This document shows positions 10,063-20,506 of a stretch of 64,000 nt of DNA, in pieces (the first letter of the stretch is position 1; each line of letters begins with the position of its first letter). Under the pieces are notes generated by a model that was given only the letters and a program-made list of their open reading frames with translations, made no database searches and was not told the origin of the DNA. The position numbers and the translations under genes are program-made. Location of the stretch: NCBI RefSeq assembly GCF_042453785.1, contig NC_091673.1, forward strand, positions 7,213,001 through 7,277,000, given 5' to 3'. This DNA comes from Malus domestica (taxonomy: Eukaryota; Streptophyta; Magnoliopsida; Rosales; Rosaceae).

Positions 10063-10822
10063 TTTTAATTATATTAAAATAAATTTTGTTTTTTATTATT
10101 TAAATACTTTTAATTTATGTGATAAATATTTAATTATATTTGTGAAACCCAATTATGCGCTACCTCAGTACATAACAGATTTTTTTACGAAATGGTAATA
10201 AAAGAACCACATTAATTGACGACACTCATTTTTTCAGACTATATTTATTGATTTTCAATTTTAAAGTTGCGATAAAAATCCTAAATATAATTGTTAGTGA
10301 CACTTGTGGGCCAATCACTTTTACAGCTAATTGAAATTTGTCACTCGGACTCGGACGTCTGTCCGTTTCAGACATGTCAAATTCTAAAGTTGCGTGCCAT
10401 TGCATTTGATTTGAGTATAAAATTCCATGGCTTTTCGTTATTTTCTGGTCAACTCTGAAGAAACTGAAACAAAAGCGCAGAAAACAACCAGGAGTACAGA
10501 AATGTGAAATCCATGCCCACCCACCCCACTCGGCCGTCTATGTTCTAACCAGCAAAAGTCTTCTGCCTATGTTTGGCCGACCCTAGAATATTCTTGGCTC
10601 GGATGTTTAAACCTTAATCAACAAGAGCAACTTCCGTATTACAATAACGTCACTATACCGATATCTCAAGTTATCATACATTATTACGTAGAAAAATTAA
10701 AATACATAACAATATATAATTGTATCAATAACATTCACTATATATGTAAATTTCAGATGTCTGAAAATACTAGTTTGAACTTTGATCAATGTTTTAAGTT
10801 GTTGTGAAGTTGAGATTCTACA
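10063..10822. other. Intergenic, nothing recognised
   Basis: AT-rich, no coding or repeat structure identified. Confidence 0.4.
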
Positions 10823-10831
10823 ATAAAATTA

Positions 10832-12071
10832 AGGGTAAATTACATAGTAACTCCACATGTTTGAGATCTATTACAACCTCATACAACATCTTTAAAACAT
10901 TTCACTTTCATACCCCACGTACTATTTTATTTCAAAATAATACATCCATTATATTTTTCATTCATTGATCTGTTAAATGCTGACGTGACTACCAAATGTG
11001 TGCCACGTGACAAAAATAATAATAATTATTATTATTTTTTTAAACTTGAATCTTCTAAAAATAAAAATAAAATTAAAATCCTTAGAAAACGCAGAACCCA
11101 CCCCCACAACATCTCCCCCCCCTTCTTCTCCCTCCCAAGCCTTCCAACCTCCTCCCTTTCCTACACTCTCTTCACCTCCCCTCCCATCCAAAAACCCACC
11201 CCGCCCCCACCTTCCCCGAGCCCTCTCTCCTCTTCACCCCCACCCCTTCCCCCCCCCCCCCGACACCCACCCTCGCACCCGCACCCACCCACCCTCTTCC
11301 CTCCTCTACACACCCCACTCCTTAAATCCACATTCATTCCTCCTATTTTCACCTCACGAACCCGGCAATGGCGGCGTAAACGGGTTATGGGTTTTTTTTT
11401 CTTTTTTTCTTTTTTCTAGGTTGCAGGTAGGGGGGTCGGGGGAAGAAGATGAAGATGGGGGAGAAGATAAGGGATGAGGAGGGGGAAAGACAAACTAAAG
11501 GGGTTTTTTTTTTTTTTTTGGTGGGTTGCAAGGGGAAGAAGATGAAGATGGGGGAGAAGGGAGGGGAGGAAGAGGGGGAAGACGAACTGAAAGGGTTTTT
11601 TTTTTTGTGGGTTGTAGGGGGAAGAAGATGAAGATGGGGGAGAAGAGAGGAGGAGGAGGGGGGGAAGACGAATTGAAGGGTTTTTTTTTTTTTCTGGGTT
11701 GCAAGGGTAAGAAGATGAAGATGGGGGAGAAGAGAGGAGCAGGGGGGAGGGAGGTGCGTCTACGTGGGTCGTGGGGGGATAAGGTTTCTGGGTTTGGGGG
11801 TTGCGGGGAGGTGTGTTTCAGCTTTTGTTTTTGGTTTTTTTATTTTTTATTTTTTTTATATAAATTTAGAAGATTCAAGTTTTTTTTTTTAATTATTATT
11901 TTTACCATGTGGCAGCCACATCAGCATTTAACGGATCAATGGATGAAAAATCTAACAGATGTATTATTTTGAAATAAAATAGTACGTGAGGTATGAAAGT
12001 GAAATATTTTAAAGATGTTGTATGGGGTTGTAATAGACCTCAAACCTGAGGGGTTACTATGTAATTTACCC
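10832..12071. mobile_element. Mutator-like non-autonomous element with about 240-bp TIRs
   Basis: The left 240 bp (from GGGTAAATTACATAGTAACT) and the right 240 bp are inverted copies of each other, both including the CATTTAACGGATCAATG-type segment. 9-bp direct repeats flank it: TAAAATTAA at 10823-10831 and TAAAATCAA at 12072-12080, one mismatch. Long TIRs and a 9-bp target duplication are characteristic of MULEs. There is no transposase. The interior is C-rich at 11097-11340 and G/A-rich with tandem repeats at 11395-11790. The proline-rich and glycine-rich frames over it are composition artefacts. Confidence 0.85.
11395..11760 (+). repeat. Purine-rich tandem repeat, about 4 units
   Basis: Four units of roughly 80-110 bp share GGGGGAAGAAGATGAAGATG, followed by GGGGGAGAAG, a poly-G/A tract, GACGAACTGAAAGGG and a run of 10-18 T. 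Unit length varies mainly in the T run. The array is inside the MULE-like element. Confidence 0.85.
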
Positions 12072-12074
12072 TAA

Positions 12075-12480
12075 AATCAATTAGTAATATAAGAATTAGT
12101 CCAACCTCTTATAAGCATGTGCATAGTTGGTCCCTCACAGATGTGGGACTTTATCTTCACATTCTCACACACATCTTTGTGTGTGGCGAATTTTTAAGCC
12201 TAACACATGGACAACAAGCACGGGAGGTAAGGAGTGACATAGAACACGTGTGGTCGTTGAGTTTCACATGTGGAAGAATCTGCTCTCATACCGTGAAAAA
12301 AGTTGAGGCACCATATATTAAACTAATTGGCAATATGAAGAGTAGTAAGCAATGTGAGATTCATTCTCAACACGTCTCTAATGTGTGACGAATTTTCAAG
12401 ACTAACACGTAAATAACATAATTTAAGTAATATGAAACACGTGTGAGAGTTGGACTTCATATTAAATGGATTGTTGTAGA
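12075..12480 (+). repeat. LTR-like repeat fragment (possible solo LTR), copy 1
   Basis: Carries CCTCTTATAAGCATGTGCA, GATGTGGGACTTT, GTGTGGCGAATTTTTAAGCC and GAACACGTGTGGTCGTTG. These phrases resemble a widespread plant LTR type ('Xttataagc...gatgtgggactt...'). A diverged copy with the same order is at 45608-45875. No ends or target duplication could be set. Confidence 0.45.
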
Positions 12481-13699
12481 CAGCCATATACTATAGTTTC
12501 ATCACATATGATATGAGAGAGGTTGGTTGAAACTCGAAAGAGACAGTGACCTTGTTTGCTTGCATGCAACAACTTTCAGAAAAACTGGGACATAAAGAAT
12601 AATAAGGCCACTAGCTACTTGAATTGTTTGTGGATAAGAGTTTTAAAAGGAAAAGATTTTCTGATCATCTGCAGTGCCAATGCCATAGTGGAGAACAATG
12701 CTCCCATCATGTTTTTGGATTTCTTTCTTTCTTTCCAGTGTCCTGAAGAGGAGCACGTACGTCTACAATAACATTAATACATAAAATTTATAAAAAAAAA
12801 TTATATATATGCGCAAACAACTGGTAGATATTTGATGGAACAGTAAGGAAAAGATAAAATGGATGAGATTTGTAGGCCAGCAAGTTGGCAACTTGAGCCA
12901 GAAAGTAGCTACATATATATATATTGTGATGCGAATTGGTCAATGACTCAAATGTAGAGGAATATTACTCATGGTGCATATCCTCACTTAACTACAAACA
13001 AAATAATATGATACAACGAATGACATCTTACACTCAAAGAGCTATTTCTTTTTGCATTTGTAAATTATAGTCTCACACGTTTTTCACATCGACAAAATGA
13101 CAGAGAGAAAAAAAGTTTAAATAACTCCAACTATTGCCGAAGCTTTTTATGATAAAATTTCACATCAATCAGACTCTCCAGGTGGCACTTAACAAGTTGG
13201 AGACAACGGTGTCACTAAAAAGATATTTGATCTGTGTCTCTTTGATAATTTGACATGACTATGATGGCAACTCACAAAAATCACAATATATAAGAAAGCA
13301 TACATGTTCTGTAGAGAGGTCAACGACTCAAACGCTAGTGAATTAGTAAGAGGCTTTCGATTCATACTGAATCCAAAAATGCGTTATTAATCACTAGGGT
13401 TTGTCTCCTGTCTGAAGGTAGCCATCGGTCGATAATAATTTAGAATGGTTGTCCTTCTTGTTGCAGATTAATCCACGCAATATGTTCAAGGAGGAAGATT
13501 TAATTAATTGAGAGATTTATTGTCTTAAGAGATGTACCCAATGGCTACTTATCCAAGCTCCAAACCACAAAATCCAAACAAGGGTTCAACACTATTATTT
13601 CTTGATATTATTTCGTCAGGAGATTATTTCTCAATTTATTTTCATTCCAAATTGAGTTTAATTGAATAGAAAATTAGAAATCAATTGGTTATATTTAAA
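12481..13699. other. Intergenic, nothing recognised
   Basis: AT-rich; no gene or defined repeat. Confidence 0.4.
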
Positions 13700-13850
13700 T
13701 CAAAAAATTTCTCATTGTGACCGAAATACGGAACGGTATGCCACATGTTATCTTATAATTTGTGGAATTTTTTTTTTATGTGCCCCTCCAATTATATAAT
13801 TACCTATGGTGTACCATTTCGCGACTGCACACTAAAAAATCTATCATCTA
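13700..13850 (+). mobile_element. MITE family B, weak copy
   Basis: Starts TTTCTCATTGTGACCGAAA and ends CTGCACACTAAAAAATCTAT, with the GGTGTACCA motif between. It is strongly diverged from the other family B copies. Confidence 0.4.
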
Positions 13851-14271
13851 AATCGCCTTCAGTTACAAAAAGACAATGAGGAGACAGCTTGGTATTAATT
13901 AATCTTAAGCTTTTGAAGTTGTCTACTAATTATATCCAAACAAGCCGAAACTGAGATTGATGAACCACTAAACCACCATCTAATTAAGCCTCAAATGTTT
14001 AATACATCTGTGTGGATTTGCGTGTAAAACAAAACTAATATATATACTCATTATTCCATAAAGCACCCAGAGTTTCAGAAGTACCTCACCAATTAATAAT
14101 GAGTAATTTCGTGCAAGACTACTAACTTAATCTTAATTAAGTGATCCTAATTAATTAAGGTACTTGGAACAAATTAAGGCGCAATGCAAGGGGAGACGCA
14201 AAGGGTGCTTTGTGATATGGAATGCATTGTACATCTAATTTCCCAATCGATATATGCATGAACACAATTAC

Positions 14272-14442
14272 GTGAGATTTTTCAATGTAATCGGAACATG
14301 AGATGGTACACCATATATCATTATACAAATAGTGAGATATGTGTGTTAAAAAGTTAATAACTTAAAAAATAAAATTTCTAACCATTTATATAAAAACACG
14401 TAATGCACCACCCGTGGTCCGATCACAATGAAAAATTTATCC
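14272..14442 (-). mobile_element. MITE family B, copy 2
   Basis: The reverse-oriented core AAAAAGTTAATAACTTAAAA lies between GTGAGATTTTTCAATGTAAT and GATCACAATGAAAAATTTAT, the inverted ends of the family. Confidence 0.7.
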
Positions 14443-14540
14443 ACAATTACAAGTTAAAGTTAATTAAAATATTAGTAACAAGTTTTTTTAGACATTGATT
14501 GGTCGATTAATCACGTCCTTGGAGGGTGTTATGTAGTAAA

Positions 14541-14709
14541 GGATAAATTTTAATTGTAATAGGAACACAAATGGTACACCACGTGTTTTAATAAAAGTGT
14601 TGGAATTTTTTTTTTTTAAGTTATTAACTTTTTAGCACACATATACCACCATTTGTATAATGACATGTGATGTACCACTCCGTGTACCGATCACATTGAA
14701 AAATCTCTT
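14541..14709 (+). mobile_element. MITE family B, copy 3
   Basis: Runs from GGATAAATTTTAATTGTAAT to GATCACATTGAAAAATCTCT with the forward core TTAAGTTATTAACTTTTTAG. Confidence 0.75.
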
Positions 14710-15104
14710 CCAATATAACACATGGATTAACAAAGTGTTTTTTGTCTTCATCTGCTGAGGTCTAGTACTCTTATTCCAGGTCTTCAATATATTATTCTTC
14801 CAAATCAAGGTAATTGAAAAGGGCTGTAGATTAAAACATTTAATTATTTCTGCAATTTTCTTTTAGGGTAAAGAACTCCCTTGACTGTGTAAAAGAGTAA
14901 TGTTAATGCATGTTACATGCGTATATATTTCTTTGGAATGCACGTCATATTTTCTATACCACATTTGTACTACATTTTTAATCAAGGTAGAACTCACCAA
15001 TACATAAAATCTCATCTCTATTAGAGAGACGGTACATATGTGGTATGAAAAATATGTAAGAGTTGCATTTTTGTGGATTATTAGTGAAGTTTACGTTTAG
15101 GATA

Positions 15105-15271
15105 AAGGTAATGGACTAAATTTGTAAGCAAAATTTATAAACCAAATGATATGTCACCAACAGAAAATGAGCATGCTTATTAACGCTTAAGTAATAATCT
15201 AGTCATCAACTTCTATGTCACTTAGTTTGCAATATTTTGTCTACAAATTTAGTCTTCCTAACATTACCCTT
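15105..15271 (-). mobile_element. MITE family C, copy 1
   Basis: About 165 bp with inverted ends based on GTAATGTTAGGAAGACTAAA (right end, reversed) and an internal ATGATATGTCACCAACAGAA. The same order in opposite orientation is at 15919-16073 and 29351-29929. Confidence 0.7.
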
Positions 15272-15292
15272 AGGTTTATGAGTTATTTTGAA

Positions 15293-15491
15293 GGAAATGG
15301 ATCATCTATAGATCCCTTTCACCTAATCATCCTCATCAAATAATCTGGACCATTAAAATTTGATCCAACGACTAAAGTTATTATAACTTTTAAAGTGGGC
15401 CCATATTTTTAGCTGTTAGATCAAATTTCAAGAATCTGAATTGTTTGATGAGGATGATTAGATGGAAATGATTCGGAGATGATCCCTTTCC
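15293..15491. mobile_element. Palindromic MITE with 9-bp target duplication
   Basis: Inverted ends: GGAAATGGATCATC at the left and GGAAAGGGATCATC when the right end is reversed. Inverted similarity continues through CTAATCATCCTCATCAAA. A perfect 9-bp TATTTTGAA flanks both sides (15284-15292 and 15492-15500), suggesting a Mutator-like origin. Confidence 0.85.
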
Positions 15492-15918
15492 TATTTTGAA
15501 ATATTAGTCGTTTTGAGTTTTATGGGTTTCGCTAAAAAATTTGGTGACGTGGGGTTTATAAAAAAAAAGAATTAGGGAATTTTTATTTGATAGGAATCAT
15601 TAAACGATTAAATAGTGATTGATTTTGCAAATTATTTTGTACTGCCCTTGATTGAAACGTTAAAAAATTTATATGATTTTGGATCCCATTTGAGGAAGTG
15701 TCTTAACTATGTGGTCGTATAAATAAATAAAATGATGACATCTTGATTAGATTGATCACTAAAAACTCACATAAACAAACGTTAATTAGAGCGGAAAATA
15801 TCTAACAAGCCATGCAACTAATTAATAGTATTTTTAAGATTATATATTTACCCACAATCACACAAGTCATCGTCTGCTTCATCCATACAATACAGAAAAA
15901 CTATTCTATATATAACAA

Positions 15919-16073
15919 GAGTAATGTTAAGGAGACTAAATATATAAACTAAAGATTGTAAACTAAATGATATGGAAGTTGATAATTAGATTATTAGTTA
16001 AACGTTGTAAATCATGCTCATTTTTTATTGATGACACATCATTTAATTTATAAATTTAATCATAGCATTATTA
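15919..16073 (+). mobile_element. MITE family C, copy 2
   Basis: Starts GAGTAATGTTAAGGAGACTA and ends near TTTAATCATAGCATTATT. The shared flank ATATAACAA (8 or 9 bp) follows the right end and precedes the left end, so a hAT (8 bp) or MULE (9 bp) origin cannot be separated. Confidence 0.75.
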
Positions 16074-16429
16074 ATATAACAATGAAAAAATTACACTGGT
16101 GGGTCCCAAAATAATGATAAAGTTTATAAGAAAATGATGTAAGTGTTTTGTCCTCTTAAATGATATCTTTTCGTTTGATTAGATGTAGTTATGTGAGTTT
16201 GTAAACATGGAATTGTTTTTCTGATGAGTAGTGTTGTTCGTTTTATTTTAGACCAAATCGGATTAATGGTCTCAGCTGATAAGGTTTTCGAAAGATAATT
16301 TATTTAGTAAAAAATTACAATTTCAAACCTTGTGTTAAAGATTATTAACAAATTTAACCAAAAAGGAGATTTCGGTTAATTGTCAGTTAAAAGGGGTTAT
16401 AAATATCCGACCATACTCTTTCGCCTGCT

Positions 16430-16454
16430 TCTCTCTCTCTCTCTCTCTCTCTCT
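16430..16454 (+). repeat. (CT)n microsatellite
   Basis: About 12 CT units directly followed by TGTGTAATTG. Confidence 0.9.
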
Positions 16455-17272
16455 GTGTAATTGTACCTCCTCTCAGCCATCTCTCCAGGCTCACACATTT
16501 ATTCAGTCTACATACAAATGCATCCTCTACACATCTCTCAAAAACCCTAACCCTAAACCCAAAGATTTTTAAGGACTCCGAATTTGGGGGAAGTGGTTGG
16601 GAAGGGAAGCCTATGATTTAATGGAAATTGGAAGCGAAAGGTATGGGGGGAAGAAGGTGAACGGGATAAGGGGTGGCGAGTAGGTGAAGATGGGAGGCCT
16701 AAGGATAGAGACAAGTAGATGGGAGGGGGGGTTGTGTTCGGTGGTGGAGGAACAGGGACGGCATCGTCTTCGGCTGTCTTGTGGGGAGAAGATGGTGTGG
16801 GGAAGCCTTTTGGGTGTCACCCTCCAATGTCTTTTTCTTCCTTGTTTTTTTTTTTCATTGTTTTTTCCACTAAGAAATTAGGTAAATGTTTGTAAATGTT
16901 TCTTCTAAGATGGAAAACGTTATGAGTCTACGGTGGAGGAGGAGATGACGGTGGAGGAGAAGAGGCCGCGGGAGGGGAGGTATAATTACACAGACAGAAA
17001 GAGAGGAAGAGAGAGGAAGTTGGAGCTGCTGCAATCACATTGCTAATCAATCTATTTTTTTTTAATAGTTGCTAATCAATCTTTTAATCAACGTACCAAA
17101 ACACGTCTGAAAGACATAAACAAACCAAAAGATTGCGGTATTTGCGTAACATGCAACAATTATCTAACAAATCACATCTCTATCAAAAATTAAAAAATAC
17201 AAATCACATCCATAAAACCAGATTATGATCGCAGTAAGCTTTACGTAAATTGTAATTAATTAATCTAATCAA
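16455..17272. other. Intergenic downstream of the WD40 gene
   Basis: Contains an AACCCTAACCCTAAACCC telomere-like motif at about 16544 and GA-rich sequence to 17020. No gene is supported. Confidence 0.4.
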
Positions 17273-18586
17273 TTACATTTTCAACTGAGACAGTGGGCCC
17301 GGCGTACTGTTCACATTCGAAACCGAGACGTGCCACACCTTCACTTCTCCATCCAAGCTCCCACTGTAAACCGTAACGACGCCGTTCGACTGCTCCTCTT
17401 TAACCGCCACTAACGACTTCACCGGCTTCACGTGCCCCTCCAAAACCGCCAAACAACAAAAACTCCCGTCCTCGCCGCGTTGCCACACCCTCACCGTCCG
17501 ATCAGCCGACCCACTGAACAACAAATCCCCGACGTTGATCATACACAGTATAGCCTTCCGGTGACCTCTCAGCGCCCCCGTCACCGCCATATGGTTGGCG
17601 CTGTCCTCCCTCTCCCACACCAGGATTGAACGGTCGCAAGCCCCCGAAAACAGCACCGATCCGTCGTCGTTTATGGCCAAAGCGTTCACTGCCGACTTGT
17701 GCTTCTCCAGCGTCGCCACCAACACGTGGCGCTTCTCCCCGAACGGTTTGGACCACACCCGGATCCGACAATCCGCCGACCCGGTGTACACCGTCCCGTC
17801 GTTCGACACCACCACTGCGTTCACGGCGTCCTCGTGCGCCTTGACTGACTCGACGCAGCGGAGATCCGAGTCCCGCCAAATCTTCAGGCTCTTGTCCCAG
17901 GATACTGAGTAAATCAGGCCGTTGTTGACGGCGATGCCGGTGACGGCGTCAGCGTGTTGGATCCAGAGGCATTTCTTGTGGCGGCGGACGGTCACGTAGT
18001 TCTTGGGGAGGACGAAGCGGCGCAAACGGTCGTTGACGGTGGGGAGGGAGTTGAAAAGCTTGTGCTGTTTTCCCGCCGTCAACTGCCAGACTCGGATTTT
18101 GGAGTCCTGGTGCGAAGTGAAGATATTACCGTCGGAAAAATTAACGGACTTAACGGATCCCGAGGAGGCATCGTGGGCGTTGAATGAATCGAGAAGCGTG
18201 TGGTCCGTACGATCGTAGACGTTGATCTCGTGGCCCGATGCGGCGTAGAGGAGGTTGTGGTGGACGGCGAGGCATGTGATTGGGAGGGAGGGACGGCGGG
18301 GCGGGAGAGTGGCGAAGCAGAGGTGGGAGACGGAGAGGTCGAGGGGGTCTAGAGGGGAGAGTTTCTGGAGGGAGAGGACAGATGGCAGCGTCTGGAGGGA
18401 GAGGTTGCTTTGGAGGCTGCTACTGCCGTTGTCGCTTGCGCTGGTACTAGTGCTGGGAGTATCGGAGGAGCTGCTGGTATCGGAGGGTTTGAGTTTCGCC
18501 CGAGACGGTGACGTCTCAGGGTTGGAGAATGGGACGGTGGAGTGGCGGGTGGTGGAGGAGATGGCTAGCCAGGATCGGAACCTCAT
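17273..18586 (-). CDS. JGB: JINGUBANG-like WD40-repeat protein, 437 aa, intronless
   Basis: A single uninterrupted 438-codon frame from an ATG at 18586. After a Ser/Thr-rich N-terminal 95 residues come seven WD repeats, roughly at 101-128, 143-171, 213-240, 251-282, 298-330, 343-372 and 386-426. They end in typical WD/VW signatures such as DSKIRVWQL, DKSLKIWRD, DCRIRVWSK, DRSILVWER, DRTVRVWQR and DGEVKVWHV, so a complete seven-blade propeller is expected. The PKNYVTVRRHKKCLWIQHAD segment between blades 2 and 3 is typical of the plant JINGUBANG group. Arabidopsis JGB restrains pollen germination through a TCP4-linked jasmonate route; that role is inferred here only by family. The gene is markedly GC-richer than its surroundings. 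The minus-strand start is supported by a TATA-like motif about 50 bp upstream. Confidence 0.92.
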   Translation of the reverse strand: MRFRSWLAISSTTRHSTVPFSNPETSPSRAKLKPSDTSSSSDTPSTSTSASDNGSSSLQSNLSLQTLPSVLSLQKLSPLDPLDLSVSHLCFATLPPRRPSLPITCLAVHHNLLYAASGHEINVYDRTDHTLLDSFNAHDASSGSVKSVNFSDGNIFTSHQDSKIRVWQLTAGKQHKLFNSLPTVNDRLRRFVLPKNYVTVRRHKKCLWIQHADAVTGIAVNNGLIYSVSWDKSLKIWRDSDLRCVESVKAHEDAVNAVVVSNDGTVYTGSADCRIRVWSKPFGEKRHVLVATLEKHKSAVNALAINDDGSVLFSGACDRSILVWEREDSANHMAVTGALRGHRKAILCMINVGDLLFSGSADRTVRVWQRGEDGSFCCLAVLEGHVKPVKSLVAVKEEQSNGVVTVYSGSLDGEVKVWHVSVSNVNSTPGPLSQLKM

Positions 18587-18632
18587 GGCGGCGTCGGTGA
18601 TATAAAAGCTGAGTGAAACTTCGTGTGTTTTT

Positions 18633-18641
18633 CATATATAG
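18633..18641 (-). promoter_or_regulatory. Candidate TATA box of the WD40 gene
   Basis: CTATATATG on the minus strand lies about 50 bp before the ATG at 18586. The leader would be very short. Confidence 0.4.
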
Positions 18642-18689
18642 ATAAAGAAGATTTTGGACTGTAGGAGTGTGAGGGTAACGCGTGGAGGA

Positions 18690-18836
18690 GAGATTTTTCG
18701 GTACCAAATAAGTACATCATATATGTCATTATATAAATTGTGAAATATATATTATTACAAAATTAATAACTTAAAAAATAAAATTTCTGACTATTTACAT
18801 AAAAACACTACTCGTCTTTCCGTTACAATAAAAAGG
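18690..18836 (-). mobile_element. MITE family B, copy 4
   Basis: Starts GAGATTTTTCGGTACCAAAT, with core AAATTAATAACTTAAAAAAT. It sits about 100 bp upstream of the WD40 start codon, within the presumed promoter. Confidence 0.65.
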
Positions 18837-18977
18837 TAAGGGTACGGTTGGTACGAGACTCGGATGTTTCATAAAGGACGAGTTTTGCTGGTAGGGTTAG
18901 TTTGGTAATATGGGGGTGTGGATGGAGTGGGGTCCATGTAGGGTAGCTCAGCCAATTGGGGGTTACCAGGTAATACG

Positions 18978-19120
18978 CGTCAGGTACATCATGTGTCATT
19001 ATACAAAAGATGACATATGTGTATTAAAAAGTTAATAACTTAAAAAATAAAATTTTTCACTACTTCTATAAAAACATATGATGTTCCATCCGTGCTTCCG
19101 TGGTAAAGAAAAATTTCTTG
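18978..19120 (-). mobile_element. MITE family B, copy 5
   Basis: Core AAAAAGTTAATAACTTAAAA with GTACATCATGTGTCATTATA on its left. The left terminus is eroded. Confidence 0.55.
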
Positions 19121-19324
19121 AGAAGAAGGAAGAGGGCGGCTTTGGCAATTGGCATTTGCTTTTGGGATTTAAACAAGAGGAAGATGCTAAAGCCGTAAAG
19201 CGATATTGGAATTTGGAGGTCAAAACTCTGGGCTGCTTGTTCCACCAAGTTGGCTTTGGTCTAATTCTTATCCGTGTCTGAGCTGTGACCAGTAGGATGA
19301 GACTGTATTATTAGGATAGTTTCT

Positions 19325-19620
19325 TCGTGGAGTGTGACCAGGGCATGATTCGGGTGACTTCAAGATATGAGAAGGTATCCTGTTTTTGGTGAATGTTGTT
19401 TTATGGATGACGAAATATAAATTTGAATTTTTCTTCTTAATTAGGGAGAGGCGGTTGTATTTTATGGCATTTTTCGTGGAGTGAGGCCAGAACATGATTT
19501 AGATGATATCAAAATATAAGAAAGTATCTTGTTTTGGTGAGAGTTGTTTTATGAATGACGTGACCGAAGCATAAATTTGAACTTTCTTCCTCAATTAGGG
19601 AGAGGCGGTTGTTTTATGGT
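19325..19620 (+). repeat. Tandem duplication, 2 units of about 148 bp
   Basis: Both units contain a CCAG-(G/A)-(G/A)CATGATT start, a TATGAGAAGGTATCCTG or TATAAGAAAGTATCTTG segment, and AATTAGGGAGAGGCGGTTGT. No coding content was recognised. Confidence 0.7.
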
Positions 19621-20138
19621 TGACCTTGGTTGCGATTGTAGGACGTATGATATGCGGTAGTTTTCATGGATGTTTGAAACTTTAGGTTGAATGAAAGTCA
19701 TCCTACTTTTTTCGGAATGCTGCTAAGTAAGGTATGAAGATTCAAAGTTGATATTAGTTTCTTAATCACGTTTCTACAACTATGAGCTTCTGAAAATAGG
19801 GTTGAATACTTCTTTTTGTTACCACTATCTCTCAAGGTCAACACTACGTCGACACTATTCTTTTAATCAAATAAGGACAAATTCCTTAGCTGGGATTTCG
19901 TTGTTCAGTAAGCGAGATATCATATATCATCATACGCGTATAATGACCGTGTATTGACATATGTCTATATTTGTGTGTTTTTGTCCTTTTTTGGCTCTAT
20001 GGTATGAGGGGTGCTATGTAGGCAATATACGGTCACTATACAAACAAGACGAAGGTATTATTGATCCAGCTTTAGGGAATAGTGGAGCGGAGTTCCTCTT
20101 AAGATGAGGCTCGTGTGTGCAAACATTGAAACACACAA

Positions 20139-20506
20139 TGTTTATACCAGATTTAGGGCCTCGTATTTAGACCTCTTATAAATACTTGGGGGAGACTTAA
20201 ATGTGATTATGTAATAAAAGAAGGGGCAAATATGTAATAAATGAGGAGTCCTTATTCTATAAAAGGACCCCTCACCCTCACAATTGGGGGATGCTCATTC
20301 TCACCATGGGAGGCCATTTTCTGGAGCCTTCTCACCCCTCTCATATTCAGAGGTTCTCTCCCTCACCTCTCAGATAAATACATAATCAGTGTGGACGTAG
20401 CCCAAACCTTGGGGTGAACCACGATACATCTTGTGTTATTTACATTTCATGCAGATTCACGGTAAGATTTATGTTGTTCCAAGACCTCCGGTTTTGTGCA
20501 TCAACA
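20139..20506 (+). repeat. 5' LTR
   Basis: 368 bp from TGTTTATACCAGATTTAGGG to GTGCATCAACA. A promoter-like TTATTCTATAAAAGGACCC lies at about 20251-20269. Confidence 0.93.

Noticed and set aside
10985-11477. Proline/serine-rich frames of 144 and 159 aa
   Set aside because: They are translations of the pyrimidine tract inside the MULE-like element; overlapping frames look equally 'open', as expected from composition.
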